DNA of 64,000 nucleotides, taken from Streptomyces cadmiisoli (GTDB lineage: Bacteria > Actinomycetota > Actinomycetes > Streptomycetales > Streptomycetaceae). Position numbers and translations under genes: made by a program. The stretch covers positions 6,944,001-7,008,000 of the forward strand of contig NZ_CP030073.1 of the NCBI RefSeq assembly GCF_003261055.1. Reading direction: 5' to 3'. Position 1 is the stretch's first letter; each line of letters begins with the position of its first letter. Below are positions 34,162-44,633 of this stretch, one piece after another. The notes under the pieces were generated by a model. It had not been told where the DNA came from, did no database searches, and saw only the letters and a program-made list of their open reading frames with translations.

Positions 34162-34545
34162 GTGGCACGCGTCAAGCGGGCAGTCAACGCCCACAAGAAG
34201 CGCCGGGCGATCCTCGAGCAGGCCTCCGGCTACCGCGGTCAGCGTTCGCGGCTGTACCGCAAGGCCAAGGAGCAGGTCACCCACTCGCTGGTCTACAACT
34301 ACAACGACCGCAAGAAGCGCAAGGGTGACTTCCGCCAGCTGTGGATCCAGCGCATCAACGCCGCTGCCCGCGCGAACGGCATCACGTACAACCGCTTCAT
34401 CCAGGGTCTGAAGGCCGCGAACGTCGAGGTCGACCGCAAGATCCTGGCCGAGCTGGCCGTCAACGACGCCGGTGCGTTCGCCGCGCTCGTCGAGGTCGCC
34501 CAGAAGGCGCTGCCGAGCGACGTCAACGCGCCGAAGGCCGCGTGA
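34162..34545 (+). CDS. rplT: 50S ribosomal protein L20
   Basis: A 127-residue L20 with the classic [17 protein letters not shown] opening, [20 protein letters not shown] and [19 protein letters not shown]20 is needed for early 50S assembly and, in Escherichia coli and Bacillus subtilis, represses its own operon by binding an mRNA structure. GTG at 34162 follows AAGGAG. Last gene of the operon, followed by a hairpin terminator. Confidence 0.97.
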   Translation: MARVKRAVNAHKKRRAILEQASGYRGQRSRLYRKAKEQVTHSLVYNYNDRKKRKGDFRQLWIQRINAAARANGITYNRFIQGLKAANVEVDRKILAELAVNDAGAFAALVEVAQKALPSDVNAPKAA

Positions 34546-34572
34546 CGCCGGCTCCCGGCCGACGTGACTGAA

Positions 34573-34603
34573 GGACCCGCAGGCCGTCACGGTCTGCGGG
34601 TCC
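34573..34603 (+). terminator. Terminator of infC-rpmI-rplT
   Basis: GGACCCGCAG (34573-34582) and CTGCGGGTCC (34594-34603) pair perfectly over 10 bp around an 11-base loop, 28 bp after the rplT stop. It also excludes the GTG at 34608 as a useful start for the next gene's ribosome binding. Confidence 0.85.
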
Positions 34604-34658
34604 TGCTGTGTCCGCAACCGCGGAGAGCCAGACCCGGAACGTACCGAAGGTGAACACG

Positions 34659-35507
34659 ATGCCCCCCGCCCAGCCCGAGCTGATCTCCCCCCGCTCGCCC
34701 CGTGTGTCGGCCGCGCGGCGGCTGGCCCGGCGGAACTTCCGGGGCAAGGAGCGGCTGTTCCTCGCGGAGGGGCCGCAGGCCGTACGGGAGGCCGGGGCGC
34801 AGCCGGACGTCCTCGTCGAGCTGTTCGCCACCGTCGAGGCCGCGGACCGCTACGCCGACATCATCGGCCGCGCCCGGGACACCGGAGCCAGTGTCCACCT
34901 CGCCTCCGACGAGGTCATCGCCGACATCTCCACGACCGTGACCCCGCAGGGACTCGTCGGCGTCTGCCGGTTCCTCGACACGCCGTTCGAAGAGATCCTC
35001 GCCGCCCGGCCGCGGCTCGTCGCGGTCCTCGCGCACGTCCGCGATCCCGGCAACGCCGGCACCGTCCTGCGGTGCGCCGACGCCGCCGGAGCCGATGCCG
35101 TGGTGCTCACCGACGCCTCCGTGGACCTGTACAACCCGAAAGCAGTGCGGGCCTCCGTGGGCTCGCTGTTCCATCTGCCGGTCGCCGTGGGCGTGCCCGT
35201 CGAGCGGGCCGTGGCCGGGCTGAAGGACGCCGGGGTGCGGATCCTCGCCGCCGACGGGGCCGGCGAGCACGACCTCGACGAGGAGCTGGACAAGGGCACC
35301 ATGGGCGGCGCGACCGCATGGGTCTTCGGCAACGAGGCCTGGGGTCTGCCGACGGAGACCCGGGCCCTCGCGGACGCCGTCGTACGGGTTCCGATCCACG
35401 GACAGGCCGAGAGCCTGAACCTCGCCACCGCCGCGGCCGTATGTCTCTACGCGTCGGCCCGTGCACAGCGCGCCTCCGGAGGCTGCCGCACAGTCACCGA
35501 CAGCTAG
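34659..35507 (+). CDS. SpoU/TrmH-family RNA 2'-O-methyltransferase
   Basis: A 282-residue SPOUT methyltransferase. The three motifs of the family are present: VRDPGNAGTVLRCADAAGA (motif 1), AWVFGNEAWGLP (motif 2) and VRVPIHGQAESLNLATAAA (motif 3), forming the trefoil knot that binds S-adenosylmethionine. The N-terminal substrate-binding domain (about 1-100) includes RRNFRGKERLFLAEGPQAV. It methylates a ribose of rRNA or tRNA; the exact site cannot be read. The ATG at 34659 lies behind GAAGGTGA and after the rplT terminator; the GTG at 34608 overlaps the terminator and is less likely. Possibly read with the following kinase, 50 bp away. Confidence 0.87.
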   Translation: MPPAQPELISPRSPRVSAARRLARRNFRGKERLFLAEGPQAVREAGAQPDVLVELFATVEAADRYADIIGRARDTGASVHLASDEVIADISTTVTPQGLVGVCRFLDTPFEEILAARPRLVAVLAHVRDPGNAGTVLRCADAAGADAVVLTDASVDLYNPKAVRASVGSLFHLPVAVGVPVERAVAGLKDAGVRILAADGAGEHDLDEELDKGTMGGATAWVFGNEAWGLPTETRALADAVVRVPIHGQAESLNLATAAAVCLYASARAQRASGGCRTVTDS

Positions 35508-35557
35508 TAGGGTGGCCAGCTCGGGGCCCTGCGCCGTCTGAGAGGTGGGGTACGGGG

Positions 35558-36697
35558 ATGAGTATCGGCACGAGCAGCGCACCGGGAGCACGCCGGACGC
35601 GGCGATCACTCGCGTCCCGGCCGCCCGTCGAGTGCGCCGAGCTCGGCGTCGACTCCGACGATCTGCCCGACGGGCTCGTCGTCGCGGACGAGCACGGGCA
35701 CGTGATCTGCTTCAACGCCGCCGCCGAACGCATCACCGCGATCCCCGCCGCCGAGGCACTCGGCCGGCGCCTGGAGAAGGCCCTGCCGTTAGAGGACCTG
35801 GAGGGCCGCCGCTGGTGGCAGCTGACCGACCCGTACGGCGGGCTGGCGATCCGGGTCCGCCAGCCCGAGCGCAACCTGCTGCTGCCCGGCGGCCGTGAGG
35901 TCCTCGTGTCGGCCCGCTACCTGCGCGCCGAGCCCACCGGCCCCGTCCGCCGCGTCGTGGTCTCGCTGCGCGACACCGAGGCCCGACGCCGCACCGAGCG
36001 CAGCCACGCCGAGCTGATCGCCACCGTCGCCCACGAGCTGCGCTCACCGCTGACATCCGTCAAGGGGTTCACCGCGACCCTGCTGGCCAAGTGGGAGCGG
36101 TTCACCGACGACCAGAAGCGGCTGATGCTGGAGACGGTCGACGCCGACGCGGACCGGGTCACCCGCCTCATCGCCGAGCTCCTCGACATCTCCCGGATCG
36201 ACTCCGGACGGCTGGAGGTGCGCCGCCAGCCCGTCGACATCGGCGCGGCCGTCGGCCGGCACATCCAGGCGTACGTCGCCGCGGGGCTGGACGCCGACCG
36301 GTTCCTGCTCCGTGTCGAGCAGCCGCTGCCCACGTTGTGGGCCGACCCCGACAAGGTCGACCAGGTGCTGAGCAACCTCATCGAAAATGCCGTGCGCCAC
36401 GGTGAGGGAACCGTCACCATCGACATCACACCGTCGGCGTCCCCCCGCGAGGGCGAGGACGCCGGCACGTCGGTCACGGTGAGCGACGAGGGCACCGGCA
36501 TCCCGGAGGAATCCATGAACCGCGTCTTCACCCGCTTCTGGCGGGGCAGCAGACGCGGCGGCACGGGCCTTGGGCTGTACATCGTCAAGGGCATCGTCGA
36601 GGCCCACGGCGGCACCATCACGGTCGGCCGCGCCACCGGCGGCGGCGCCGAGTTCCGATTTACGTTGCCCGTGAGCGCACCGGCGTATCTCGCCTGA
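35558..36697 (+). CDS. PAS-domain sensor histidine kinase, orphan
   Basis: A 379-residue kinase with no membrane segment. Residues about 30-140 are a PAS domain (DGLVVADEHGHVICFNAAAERI); the HisKA box is VAHELRSPLTSVKGF, whose His autophosphorylates; the ATPase part has NLIENAVRHGEG, DEGTGIPEE and GGTGLGLYIVKGIV. It should phosphorylate a response regulator elsewhere, since none is adjacent. It probably senses a cytoplasmic signal through the PAS domain. A TAGGGT at 35508-35513 may be its -10 box. The ATG at 35558 follows GAGGTGGGG; the long upstream frame is a shadow of the methyltransferase. Confidence 0.93.
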   Translation: MSIGTSSAPGARRTRRSLASRPPVECAELGVDSDDLPDGLVVADEHGHVICFNAAAERITAIPAAEALGRRLEKALPLEDLEGRRWWQLTDPYGGLAIRVRQPERNLLLPGGREVLVSARYLRAEPTGPVRRVVVSLRDTEARRRTERSHAELIATVAHELRSPLTSVKGFTATLLAKWERFTDDQKRLMLETVDADADRVTRLIAELLDISRIDSGRLEVRRQPVDIGAAVGRHIQAYVAAGLDADRFLLRVEQPLPTLWADPDKVDQVLSNLIENAVRHGEGTVTIDITPSASPREGEDAGTSVTVSDEGTGIPEESMNRVFTRFWRGSRRGGTGLGLYIVKGIVEAHGGTITVGRATGGGAEFRFTLPVSAPAYLA

Positions 36698-36787
36698 GCG
36701 GCCCACGGGCGCATTCGGACACCTCCACCCCGTTAGACTCGGCCTTTGGCACCTTTGTGTCCCGCGGACGGCCCACAGAGTCGGTGA

Positions 36788-37947
<1,160 letters not shown>

Positions 37948-37948
<1 letters not shown>

Positions 37949-40491
37949 TGCGGGTCCCGCTTTCTTGGCTGCGGGAGTACGTCGACCTGCCGGAGACGGA
38001 GACCGGTCGTGACGTGCAGGCCAAGCTCATTTCGGCCGGTCTGGAGGTCGAGACCGTCGAGCATCTCGGCGACGGACTCAAGGGCCCCCTGGTCGTCGGC
38101 CGGGTGCTGACCATCGAGGAACTGGACGGCTTCAAGAAGCCGATCCGCTTCTGCACCGTCGACGTCGGCACCGCCAACGGCACCGGTGAGCCCCAGGAGA
38201 TCGTCTGCGGCGCCCGCAACTTCGCCGTCGGCGACAAGGTCGTCGTGGTGCTGCCCGGCGCCGTGCTGCCCGGCGGCTTCGCGATCTCCGCGCGCAAGAC
38301 CTACGGGCGCAACTCGCACGGCATGATCTGCTCCAGCGACGAGCTGGGCATGGGCGACGACGGCACCAAGGGCATCATCGTGCTGCCGCCCGAGACCGAG
38401 GTCGGCAAGGACGCGATCGAGCTGCTCGAACTGATCGACGAGGTGCTCGACATCGCCGTCACCGCCAACCGCGGCGACTGCCTGTCCATCCGCGGCGTCG
38501 CCCGCGAGACCGCCGTCGCCTACGGCCTGCCGCTGCGCGACCCGGCCCTGCTGGACGTACCGGCGCCCAACGCGTACGGCTACCCGGTCAAGGTCTCCGA
38601 GCCGCTCGGCTGCGACCGCTTCACCGCCCGCACGGTCAGCGGTCTGCGCCCCGAGGCCCGCTCCCCGATCTGGCTGCGGCGCCGGCTCCAGAAGGTCGGC
38701 ATGCGCCCGATCTCGCTCGCCGTCGACGTCACCAACTACGTGATGATGGAGCTCGGCCAGCCGCTGCACGCCTACGACCGTCACCTGGTCCAGGGCACGA
38801 TCGGTGTGCGCCGGGCCGAGGAGGGCGAGAAGCTCGTCACCCTCGACGGCGTCGAGCGCCGTCTGCACGCCGAGGACCTGGTCATCACCGACGAGCGCGG
38901 TCCGATCGGGCTCGCCGGTGTCATGGGCGGCGCCAACACCGAGATCGCCGACCACGTCCAGCCCGAGGACGGCATGGACACCGCCGCGCAGGCCGAGGCC
39001 GGCACCACGGACGTGGTGATCGAGGCGGCGCACTTCGACGCCGTCTCCATCGCGCGCACGGCCCGCCGCCACAAGCTGTCCTCCGAGGCGTCCCGGCGCT
39101 TCGAGCGGGGCGTGGACCCGGAGGCCGCCTCGGCCGCCGCCCAGCGCACCGTCGACCTGCTCGTCCTGCTCGCGGGCGGCACCGCCGAGGCGGGCGTCAC
39201 CGAGGTCATCACCCCGTCCGCGCCGCACACCGTCACGGTCGCCGCCGACCACCCGGACAAGGTCGCGGGCGTCGAGTACGGCCGTGAGACCGTCGTGCGC
39301 CGCCTTCAGCAGATCGGCTGCGACGTCTACGGCCAGGACGAGCTGATCGTCACCGTGCCGTCCTGGCGGCCCGACCTCCTGGAGCGGAACGACCTCGCCG
39401 AAGAGGTCATCCGCCTGGAGGGCTACGAGAACCTGCCCTCCACGCTGCCCAAGCCCCCCTCGGGCCGCGGCCTGACCCACCGGCAGCGACTGCACCGCCG
39501 GGTCGGCCGGGCCCTGGCCGGCGCCGGCTACGTGGAGGCGCCGAACTACCCGTTCGTCAGCGAGCAGGTCTTCGACCAGCTCGGCCTCGACGCCGCCGAC
39601 CCCGCCCGCCGTGTCGTGAAGCTGGTCAACCCGCTCAACGACGAGGAGCCGGCGCTGCGCACGTCGCTGCTGCCGGGCCTGCTCGGCGCGCTGCGCCGCA
39701 ACGACGGCCGCGGCAGCCACGATCTCGCGCTGTTCGAGACCGGACTGGTCTTCCTGCCGCGCGAGGAGTCGCGGGCCGCCGGCCACCTGCCGGTGGACCG
39801 GCGTCCCACCGACGAGGAGATCGCGTCGCTGAACGCCGTGCTGCCCGAGCAGCCGCGCCATGTTGCCGTCGTCATGACGGGCGCGCGCGAACAGGCCGGC
39901 TGGTGGGGCAAGGGCCGGCCCGCCGACTGGGCCGACGCCGTGGAGGCGGCCCGTGCGGTCGCCCGTGAGGCGGGTGCCGAGCTGCTCGTCCGCAAGGGGC
40001 AGTACGGGCCGTGGCACCCGGGCCGCTGCGCCGAGCTGGTGGTCGTCGCCGACGGCACCGAGCGGGTCGTCGGCCACGCCGGCGAGCTGCACCCCCGGGT
40101 CGTGAAGGCGTTCGGTCTGCCCGCCCGCACCTGTGCGACCGAGCTGAACCTGGACGCGGTGGAGGAGGCCGGCCACGGCACCCCGCAGGCACCGGGCATC
40201 TCCACCTTCCCGGTCGCCACGCAGGACGTCGCGCTCGTCGTGGAGGAGACCGTGCCGCACGCGGACGTCGAGGCCGCCCTGCGTGAGGGCGCCGGCGAAC
40301 TGCTGGAGTCCATCCGGCTGTTCGACGTCTACGAGAACGCGGAGCAGCTCGGCCGCGGGCGGAAGTCGCTGGCGTACGCGCTGCGGTTCCGGGCCGGGGA
40401 CCGCACGCTCACCGTCGACGAGGCGTCCGCCGCGCGCGACGCCGCGGTGGCCCTCGCCGCCGAGCGCACGGGCGCCGAGCTGCGCAGCTAG
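37948..40491 (+). CDS. pheT: Phenylalanyl-tRNA synthetase beta subunit
   Basis: An 847-residue beta subunit of normal length. Domains in order: tRNA-binding OB fold (about 40-150, [16 protein letters not shown]), B3/B4 editing domain (about 210-360, with the [15 protein letters not shown] signature), B5 domain (about 400-475), the inactive class II core, and the C-terminal ferredoxin-fold anticodon-binding domain (about 755-847, [21 protein letters not shown]). The B3/B4 domain removes mischarged tyrosine. ATG at 37948 is coupled to pheS, and the operon ends in a very large hairpin. Confidence 0.97.
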
Positions 40492-40569
40492 CACGGCCGC
40501 GGGGGGCTGCGCGCCCACCACTCGGCCGCGGGATCTCCGCGGCCGAGGCGCGCGGCCCCCCGCGCCGTG
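40492..40569 (+). terminator. Nested giant hairpin after pheST
   Basis: CACGGC (40492-40497) with GCCGTG (40564-40569), a GC-rich middle arm of about 18 bp (40499-40516 with about 40546-40563, one G-T pair), and an inner 11-bp stem CTCGGCCGCGG/CCGCGGCCGAG (40520-40546). It directly follows the pheT stop. Confidence 0.88.
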
Positions 40570-40712
40570 GTCGGCAGGGGTGGGCAGCTCACTCGTTCGG
40601 GTGGGACTTCCCGATGATCCTCGCCGCCCGGGTCGTGCGGTCGACAGAATCGGACCGGCCTTTCGAGGCCCGTCCGTCTGCGCTGTCACGGCCTACTTGG
40701 GGGGCCTTCGAC

Positions 40713-41792
40713 ATGATCCGCATCAGGTCCGGGGCTGCCCGTCGCACACGGTCCCGGAGGACGTCCCGCCGGGTGCTCGCCCTGGGTCCGCCCACCCTGT
40801 GGGGGGCCGTGGCGATCACGTACAAACTGTCCTGCCCGATGGCCCAGCAGACCGGGTGGGGTGCGCGGATCGTCACCAGTGCCGTGTTCTTCGCCGTCGG
40901 TACCGGGCTCGTCCTGCATGTGAGGCGGACACTGCTGCGTGAGCTGAGGCAGGCCCGCCGGGTCGCGGGCGCCGCCCAGAGCGCGCTGCTGCGCCCGCTG
41001 CCCCCGCGCGTCGACGGACTGAACCTGGCCGCCGCCCAGCTCTCCGCCGACCGCTGCGCCTCCGTGGGCGGCGATCTGTACGAGGTGATCGCCACCGAAC
41101 ACGGTGTGCGGGTGGTGATGGGCGACGTCCGCGGGCACGGGATCGCCGCCATCGGGACCGTCGCCGCCGTCCTCGGCAGTTTCCGCGAGGCGGTGCACGA
41201 CGAGCCCGAACTCGGCGCCGTGGCACGCCGACTGGAGCGTGCGCTCGCCCGGCATCTGCGCGAGCGGACCCGCGCCGGGCCGCCCTCCGGATTCGAGGCC
41301 GACCCCGACGGGTTCGCCGCCGAGGAGTTCGTGACCGTCCTGCTGCTGGAGATCCGGCGCGAGGGCGAGGTGCGCGCGCTCAACTGCGGGCACCCCTGGC
41401 CGTACCGGCTGCTCGGCACCCGGGTCGAGCCGCTCGCCCGCACCGATCCCCTCCCGCCGCTCGGCTCGTTCCCGCTGCCGGCCGATCTGCCCGTCGTGCG
41501 CTGCGGCGAACTGCGCCCCGGGGAGACGCTGTTCCTCTACACGGACGGCGCGGAGGACGCCCGTGACGCCGATGGCCGGTTCTTTCCGCTGCCGCAGGCG
41601 CTCAGCGAGGCCGTGCGGGAGGGCGCCGCCACGCCGCAGTCCGTCCTGGGTGCCGTCTTCACCCGCCTGCTGCGGCACGCGGCGGGCAGCCCCACCGACG
41701 ACGTGGCCTTCCTGGTGGTGCGCAACGAACGCCACCCCAGAAGGGCTTCGGGGCCCCGCGGACCCGCACGCGCGGCCGGCACGCGCCCCTAG
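40713..41792 (+). CDS. Membrane PP2C-type serine/threonine phosphatase (SpoIIE family)
   Basis: A 359-residue phosphatase. Two hydrophobic segments (about 26-45 and 52-70) place it in the membrane, followed by a SpoIIE/PP2C domain with SVGGDLYEV, GDVRGHGIAAIG, and the metal-binding LYTDGAEDARD. Members dephosphorylate anti-anti-sigma factors or related regulators. The membrane segments may make its activity respond to an envelope cue. ATG at 40713 is 7 bases after a GGGGGG run; the frame is open to 40614. The stop codon TAG is itself the first base pair region of the 163-bp nested palindrome that follows. Confidence 0.88.
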   Translation: MIRIRSGAARRTRSRRTSRRVLALGPPTLWGAVAITYKLSCPMAQQTGWGARIVTSAVFFAVGTGLVLHVRRTLLRELRQARRVAGAAQSALLRPLPPRVDGLNLAAAQLSADRCASVGGDLYEVIATEHGVRVVMGDVRGHGIAAIGTVAAVLGSFREAVHDEPELGAVARRLERALARHLRERTRAGPPSGFEADPDGFAAEEFVTVLLLEIRREGEVRALNCGHPWPYRLLGTRVEPLARTDPLPPLGSFPLPADLPVVRCGELRPGETLFLYTDGAEDARDADGRFFPLPQALSEAVREGAATPQSVLGAVFTRLLRHAAGSPTDDVAFLVVRNERHPRRASGPRGPARAAGTRP

Positions 41793-41954
41793 TGCCGCGG
41801 CAGGCAACGTTCGCCCCGTCGCGACGCCCGGCACGTACTCTCGCCGCACCGGCCGAAAGTCCAAGTACGTCCAGTACGAGGACTTCCGGCCGGCACACCG
41901 AGAGCACGCACCGGACGCCGCTCCTTGACGGGCGAACGTTGCCTGCCACGGCAC
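41792..41954. repeat. 163-bp nested inverted repeat (MITE-like) after the PP2C gene
   Basis: Outer arms of about 28 bp: the left arm GTGCCGCGGCAGGCAACGTT continues with CGCC, and the right arm, read in reverse complement, is GTGCCGTGGCAGGCAACGTT then CGCC, with a single mismatch in the shared part and a one-base gap. A middle pair is CTCTCG/CGAGAG. Inner arms CCGGCCGAAAGTCC (41849-41862) and GGACTTCCGGCCGG (41880-41893) differ at one position, and a GTAC pair sits at the centre (41865-41868 with 41874-41877). The stop codon of the PP2C gene is at its left edge. The sequence could be a mobile palindromic element, a terminator or a structured RNA. Confidence 0.85.
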
Positions 41955-42249
41955 CAGGGCGTACGCCGGACGGCGGGCCGGCCCTCGCTCCTGCTCCGGC
42001 GTCGGCCCGCCGTCCGCCCCGCCACGGAGTGTCGGGCAGGCGGCGTGGCGGACGGCGCGGATGAGGGCCGCCGCACTTTACGAGGGGGAGCCGGCGGCCC
42101 GGCCGGCCTCTTGCGAGGCATTTCAGTCAACCGGTCGGGAACTCTCCGCGACAGTGCGCGCACAGCGCGGATTCGCGCACTCCGTTCACACCCCGTGTGA
42201 AGGCGGATTCACTACGCTGTCGGCACCGAGCCACCTGGGGGGCCATCCC
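41955..42249. other. 295-bp promoter region of the NsdA-like gene
   Basis: No gene supported. A perfect dyad TTCACACCCCGTGTGAA lies at 42185-42201, and a -10-like TACGCT at 42213-42218, followed by a leader with TGGGGGG as ribosome-binding site. The first half of the gap is G/C-rich and featureless. Confidence 0.5.
42185..42201. promoter_or_regulatory. Dyad TTCACA-N5-TGTGAA before the NsdA-like gene
   Basis: Perfect 6-bp arms (42185-42190 and 42196-42201), 11 bp before a -10-like TACGCT. Its place next to the promoter marks it as a likely operator; a related CACAC/GTGTG dyad also occurs near 44615, downstream of the NUDIX gene, but in a different orientation. Confidence 0.5.
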
Positions 42250-43590
42250 ATGCAGCCCAACACTCTGCTCGACGCGATCCTGGACGAGGCGGGGATATCG
42301 CATGCCGGGCTGGCGGCACATGTGAACCAGGCCGGGCGGGCACGCGGACTCGCGCTGCGCTACGAGCACACCGCCGTGGCGCGCTGGCTGAAGGGCCAGC
42401 GACCGCGGGGCCAGGTGCCCGACCTGATCTGCGAGGTGCTTGCCGCGCGTCTGCACCGGCCGGTCACGCTGGACGACATCGGACTCGGCGTATCGGGGGA
42501 GCAGGCCGGCACCCACGGCACCTCCCTGTCCGGTTTCGTCGAACGCGCCACGGCCCTGTGGCGTTCCGACGAGCAGCAGCGCCCGCACGTCCTCGGCGCT
42601 CCCGCCGTCACCGGAACGCCCGCCGTGATGCCCGTGTGGGAGTGGGAGAACCCGCCCGAGGACGTGGACGTCTCCCGCGGCGGCCGGCACCGGGTCACCC
42701 CGGCCGACATCGAGATGCTGCGCTCGGCCCGCACGCACTACGAGCAGATGTACCGCAAGGCGGGCGGGGTGGCGACGCGCACCCGGATCGTCGGCTTCCT
42801 CAACTCCGAGGCGGCGCCGCTGCTGCGCGGCAGCTACACCGACGCCACCGGCCGCCAGCTGCACCGCGCCACCGGCGGACTGGTAGCCGTCGCCGGCATC
42901 TGCGCCTACGACTCCGACGCGCACGGCCTCGCCCAGCGCTACTTCCATCAGGCGCTGCGCCTGGCCAAGGCGAGCGGTGACCGTGGACTGGGCGCCTATG
43001 TGATCGCGCTGCTCGTCAACCAGTCGCTGTTCATGCGGGAGTACCGCCAGGCCGTCGCCTTCGCGGAGGCCGCGTTGCGTACCGCGGGCAAGCACATCAC
43101 ACCGGCCCTGGCGTCCGATCTGTACGCGATGCAGGCCAAGGCGTACGCCCATCTCGGCGACGGCACGAGCGCCCTGTCGTGCATCCGGCGGGCCGAGTCG
43201 GCCGCCGAACGCATCCGGCGCGGGTACGAGCCCGACGAGACCGGCTACGTCCAGCCCGGCCTCGTCAACGTCCAGGTCGCGGAGGCCCTGCTCAGCCTCG
43301 GTGAACTGGCGGCCGCCGGAGAGCACGCCGCGGCCGCGGTGGACACCCCGGCGCACGACCGGGGACGAGTGCACCGGCTCGCCATGCTCAGCACCGTCGA
43401 ACTGCGCCAGGGCAACGCCGAGAAGGCGGTGGCGACCGCGGTGGAGATGGCCGAGCAGGCCCGCGGAATGGAGTCCCAGCGGCTGCGCGACAGACTCCGG
43501 GCGGTACGCGAGCATCTGGCGCGCAGCGGCGGCACGGGCACGGCCGAGGCCGCCGAACTCATCGACGGAGCACTGCGCGTACCGCTGTGA
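42250..43590 (+). CDS. NsdA-like regulator with DNA-binding and TPR-like regions
   Basis: A 446-residue regulator whose N-terminus reads MQPNTLLDAILDEAGISHAG, then HVNQAG, close to my memory of NsdA, a negative regulator of differentiation and antibiotic formation in S. coelicolor. Residues about 1-60 form an Xre-like helix-turn-helix (VARWLKGQRPRGQVPDLI); the C-terminal 300 residues are helical repeats of TPR type (LAKASGDRGLGAYVIALLV, AYAHLGDGTSALSCIRRAE). ATG at 42250 with TGGGGGG in front. A dyad lies upstream. Probably a developmental regulator, but the target is not visible. Confidence 0.83.
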   Translation: MQPNTLLDAILDEAGISHAGLAAHVNQAGRARGLALRYEHTAVARWLKGQRPRGQVPDLICEVLAARLHRPVTLDDIGLGVSGEQAGTHGTSLSGFVERATALWRSDEQQRPHVLGAPAVTGTPAVMPVWEWENPPEDVDVSRGGRHRVTPADIEMLRSARTHYEQMYRKAGGVATRTRIVGFLNSEAAPLLRGSYTDATGRQLHRATGGLVAVAGICAYDSDAHGLAQRYFHQALRLAKASGDRGLGAYVIALLVNQSLFMREYRQAVAFAEAALRTAGKHITPALASDLYAMQAKAYAHLGDGTSALSCIRRAESAAERIRRGYEPDETGYVQPGLVNVQVAEALLSLGELAAAGEHAAAAVDTPAHDRGRVHRLAMLSTVELRQGNAEKAVATAVEMAEQARGMESQRLRDRLRAVREHLARSGGTGTAEAAELIDGALRVPL

Positions 43591-43705
43591 CCACCTCCGA
43601 CGGCCACTGCGCCTGCCGCCGCTGTGCGAGCTGCTCGGCATGCGCCTGCTGTCGGACCGCTCCTGCTGCGATATTGCCACTTACTCGGCGGAAGGTGGCA
43701 GAACC

Positions 43706-44251
43706 GTGCAGTGGACGAAACAGAGCGAACAGACTGTGTATGAAAACCGCTGGTTCAGCGTCAATCTCGCGGATGTCGAGTTGCCGGACGGACGGCATCT
43801 CGACCACTTCCTGATACGGCTGCGGCCCGTTGCCGTGGCCACCGTGGTGAACGAGGCCAATGAGGTCCTCCTCCTGTGGCGCCACCGCTTCATCACCGAC
43901 AGCTGGGGATGGGAACTCGCGGCGGGCGTCGTCGAGGACGGCGAGGACATCGCCGTGGCGGCCGCCCGGGAACTGGAGGAGGAGACGGGCTGGCGGCCGG
44001 GACCCCTGCGCCACCTCATGAGCGTGGAACCGTCCAACGGACTCACCGACGCCCGGCACCACATCTACTGGGCGGACGAGGGTGAGTACATCGGGCACCC
44101 CGTGGACGACTTCGAGTCGGACCGCAGGGAATGGGTCCCCCTCAAGCTCGTCCCCGATCTGGTCGCCCGCGGCGAGGTCCCGGCCGCCAACATGGCGGCC
44201 GCGCTGCTGTTACTGCACCACCTCAGGCTCGGTCAGGACACCGTGGGCTAA
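43706..44251 (+). CDS. NUDIX hydrolase
   Basis: A 181-residue hydrolase of nucleoside diphosphate-linked compounds. The full NUDIX box is visible: G-VVEDG-E-DIAVAAA-RELEEETGW, which binds the metal ion. The opening WTKQSEQTVYENRWFSVNLADV and DHFLIRLRPVAVATVV are those of the ADP-ribose pyrophosphatase-like subgroup, but the substrate is not certain. The GTG at 43706 follows GAAGGTGG. It is read in the same direction as the NsdA-like gene, 115 bp away. Its stop overlaps the convergent small-protein gene by 4 bp. Confidence 0.88.
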   Translation: MQWTKQSEQTVYENRWFSVNLADVELPDGRHLDHFLIRLRPVAVATVVNEANEVLLLWRHRFITDSWGWELAAGVVEDGEDIAVAAARELEEETGWRPGPLRHLMSVEPSNGLTDARHHIYWADEGEYIGHPVDDFESDRREWVPLKLVPDLVARGEVPAANMAAALLLLHHLRLGQDTVG

Positions 44252-44505
44252 CGCGCCAGCGCCTGCCAGACCGCCACGACCAGGGCGCCCACGGCGGTGA
44301 GCGCCGCGACCGAGGCCAGCGGCCAGCGGGCGTGTTCCAGGGTGGTCAGCCGGGTGCTCAGATCGTCCAGTTCCTTGGCGGTCTCCTCGGTGCGGTGGGC
44401 GAGCAGTGCCAGCCCGCCCTCGACGCGGGCGTAGGCCACATCGAGCCGGCGTCGTAACTCTGCGAGCTCTCCTCGGGCGACGGAATGCTCGGGATCGGCG
44501 GTCAC
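44248..44505 (-). CDS. Small tail-anchored coiled-coil protein
   Basis: An 85-residue protein: a charged helical stretch with heptad-like spacing (about 10-58, ARGELAELRRRLDVAYARVE and TAKELDDLSTRLTTLE) followed by one C-terminal membrane segment (about 62-82, LASVAALTAVGALVVAVW). This resembles XhlA-type or other tail-anchored coiled-coil proteins, but I do not recognise a family. The start is GTG at 44505 with the strong site GGAAAGGAG. It converges on the NUDIX gene. Confidence 0.7.
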   Translation of the reverse strand: MTADPEHSVARGELAELRRRLDVAYARVEGGLALLAHRTEETAKELDDLSTRLTTLEHARWPLASVAALTAVGALVVAVWQALAR

Positions 44506-44633
44506 GGACCGCTCCTTTCCGTAGTCGTCTCACGTCCCTTGCATGCGCATGATGAGTGAACTCGCCTGGTGGGCGTGTGGGGAGAGTGTGCGACAGGCAT
44601 ATGCGGGCCCACTGCGCACACGGTGTGTGAATG

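Noticed and set aside
43587..43814. Cys-rich ORF (CACRRCASCSACACC) overlapping the NsdA-like stop
   Set aside because: It starts with a GTGA overlap and has a striking cysteine cluster, but no ribosome-binding site is seen and the NUDIX gene in another frame begins within it. A small leader peptide cannot be excluded.
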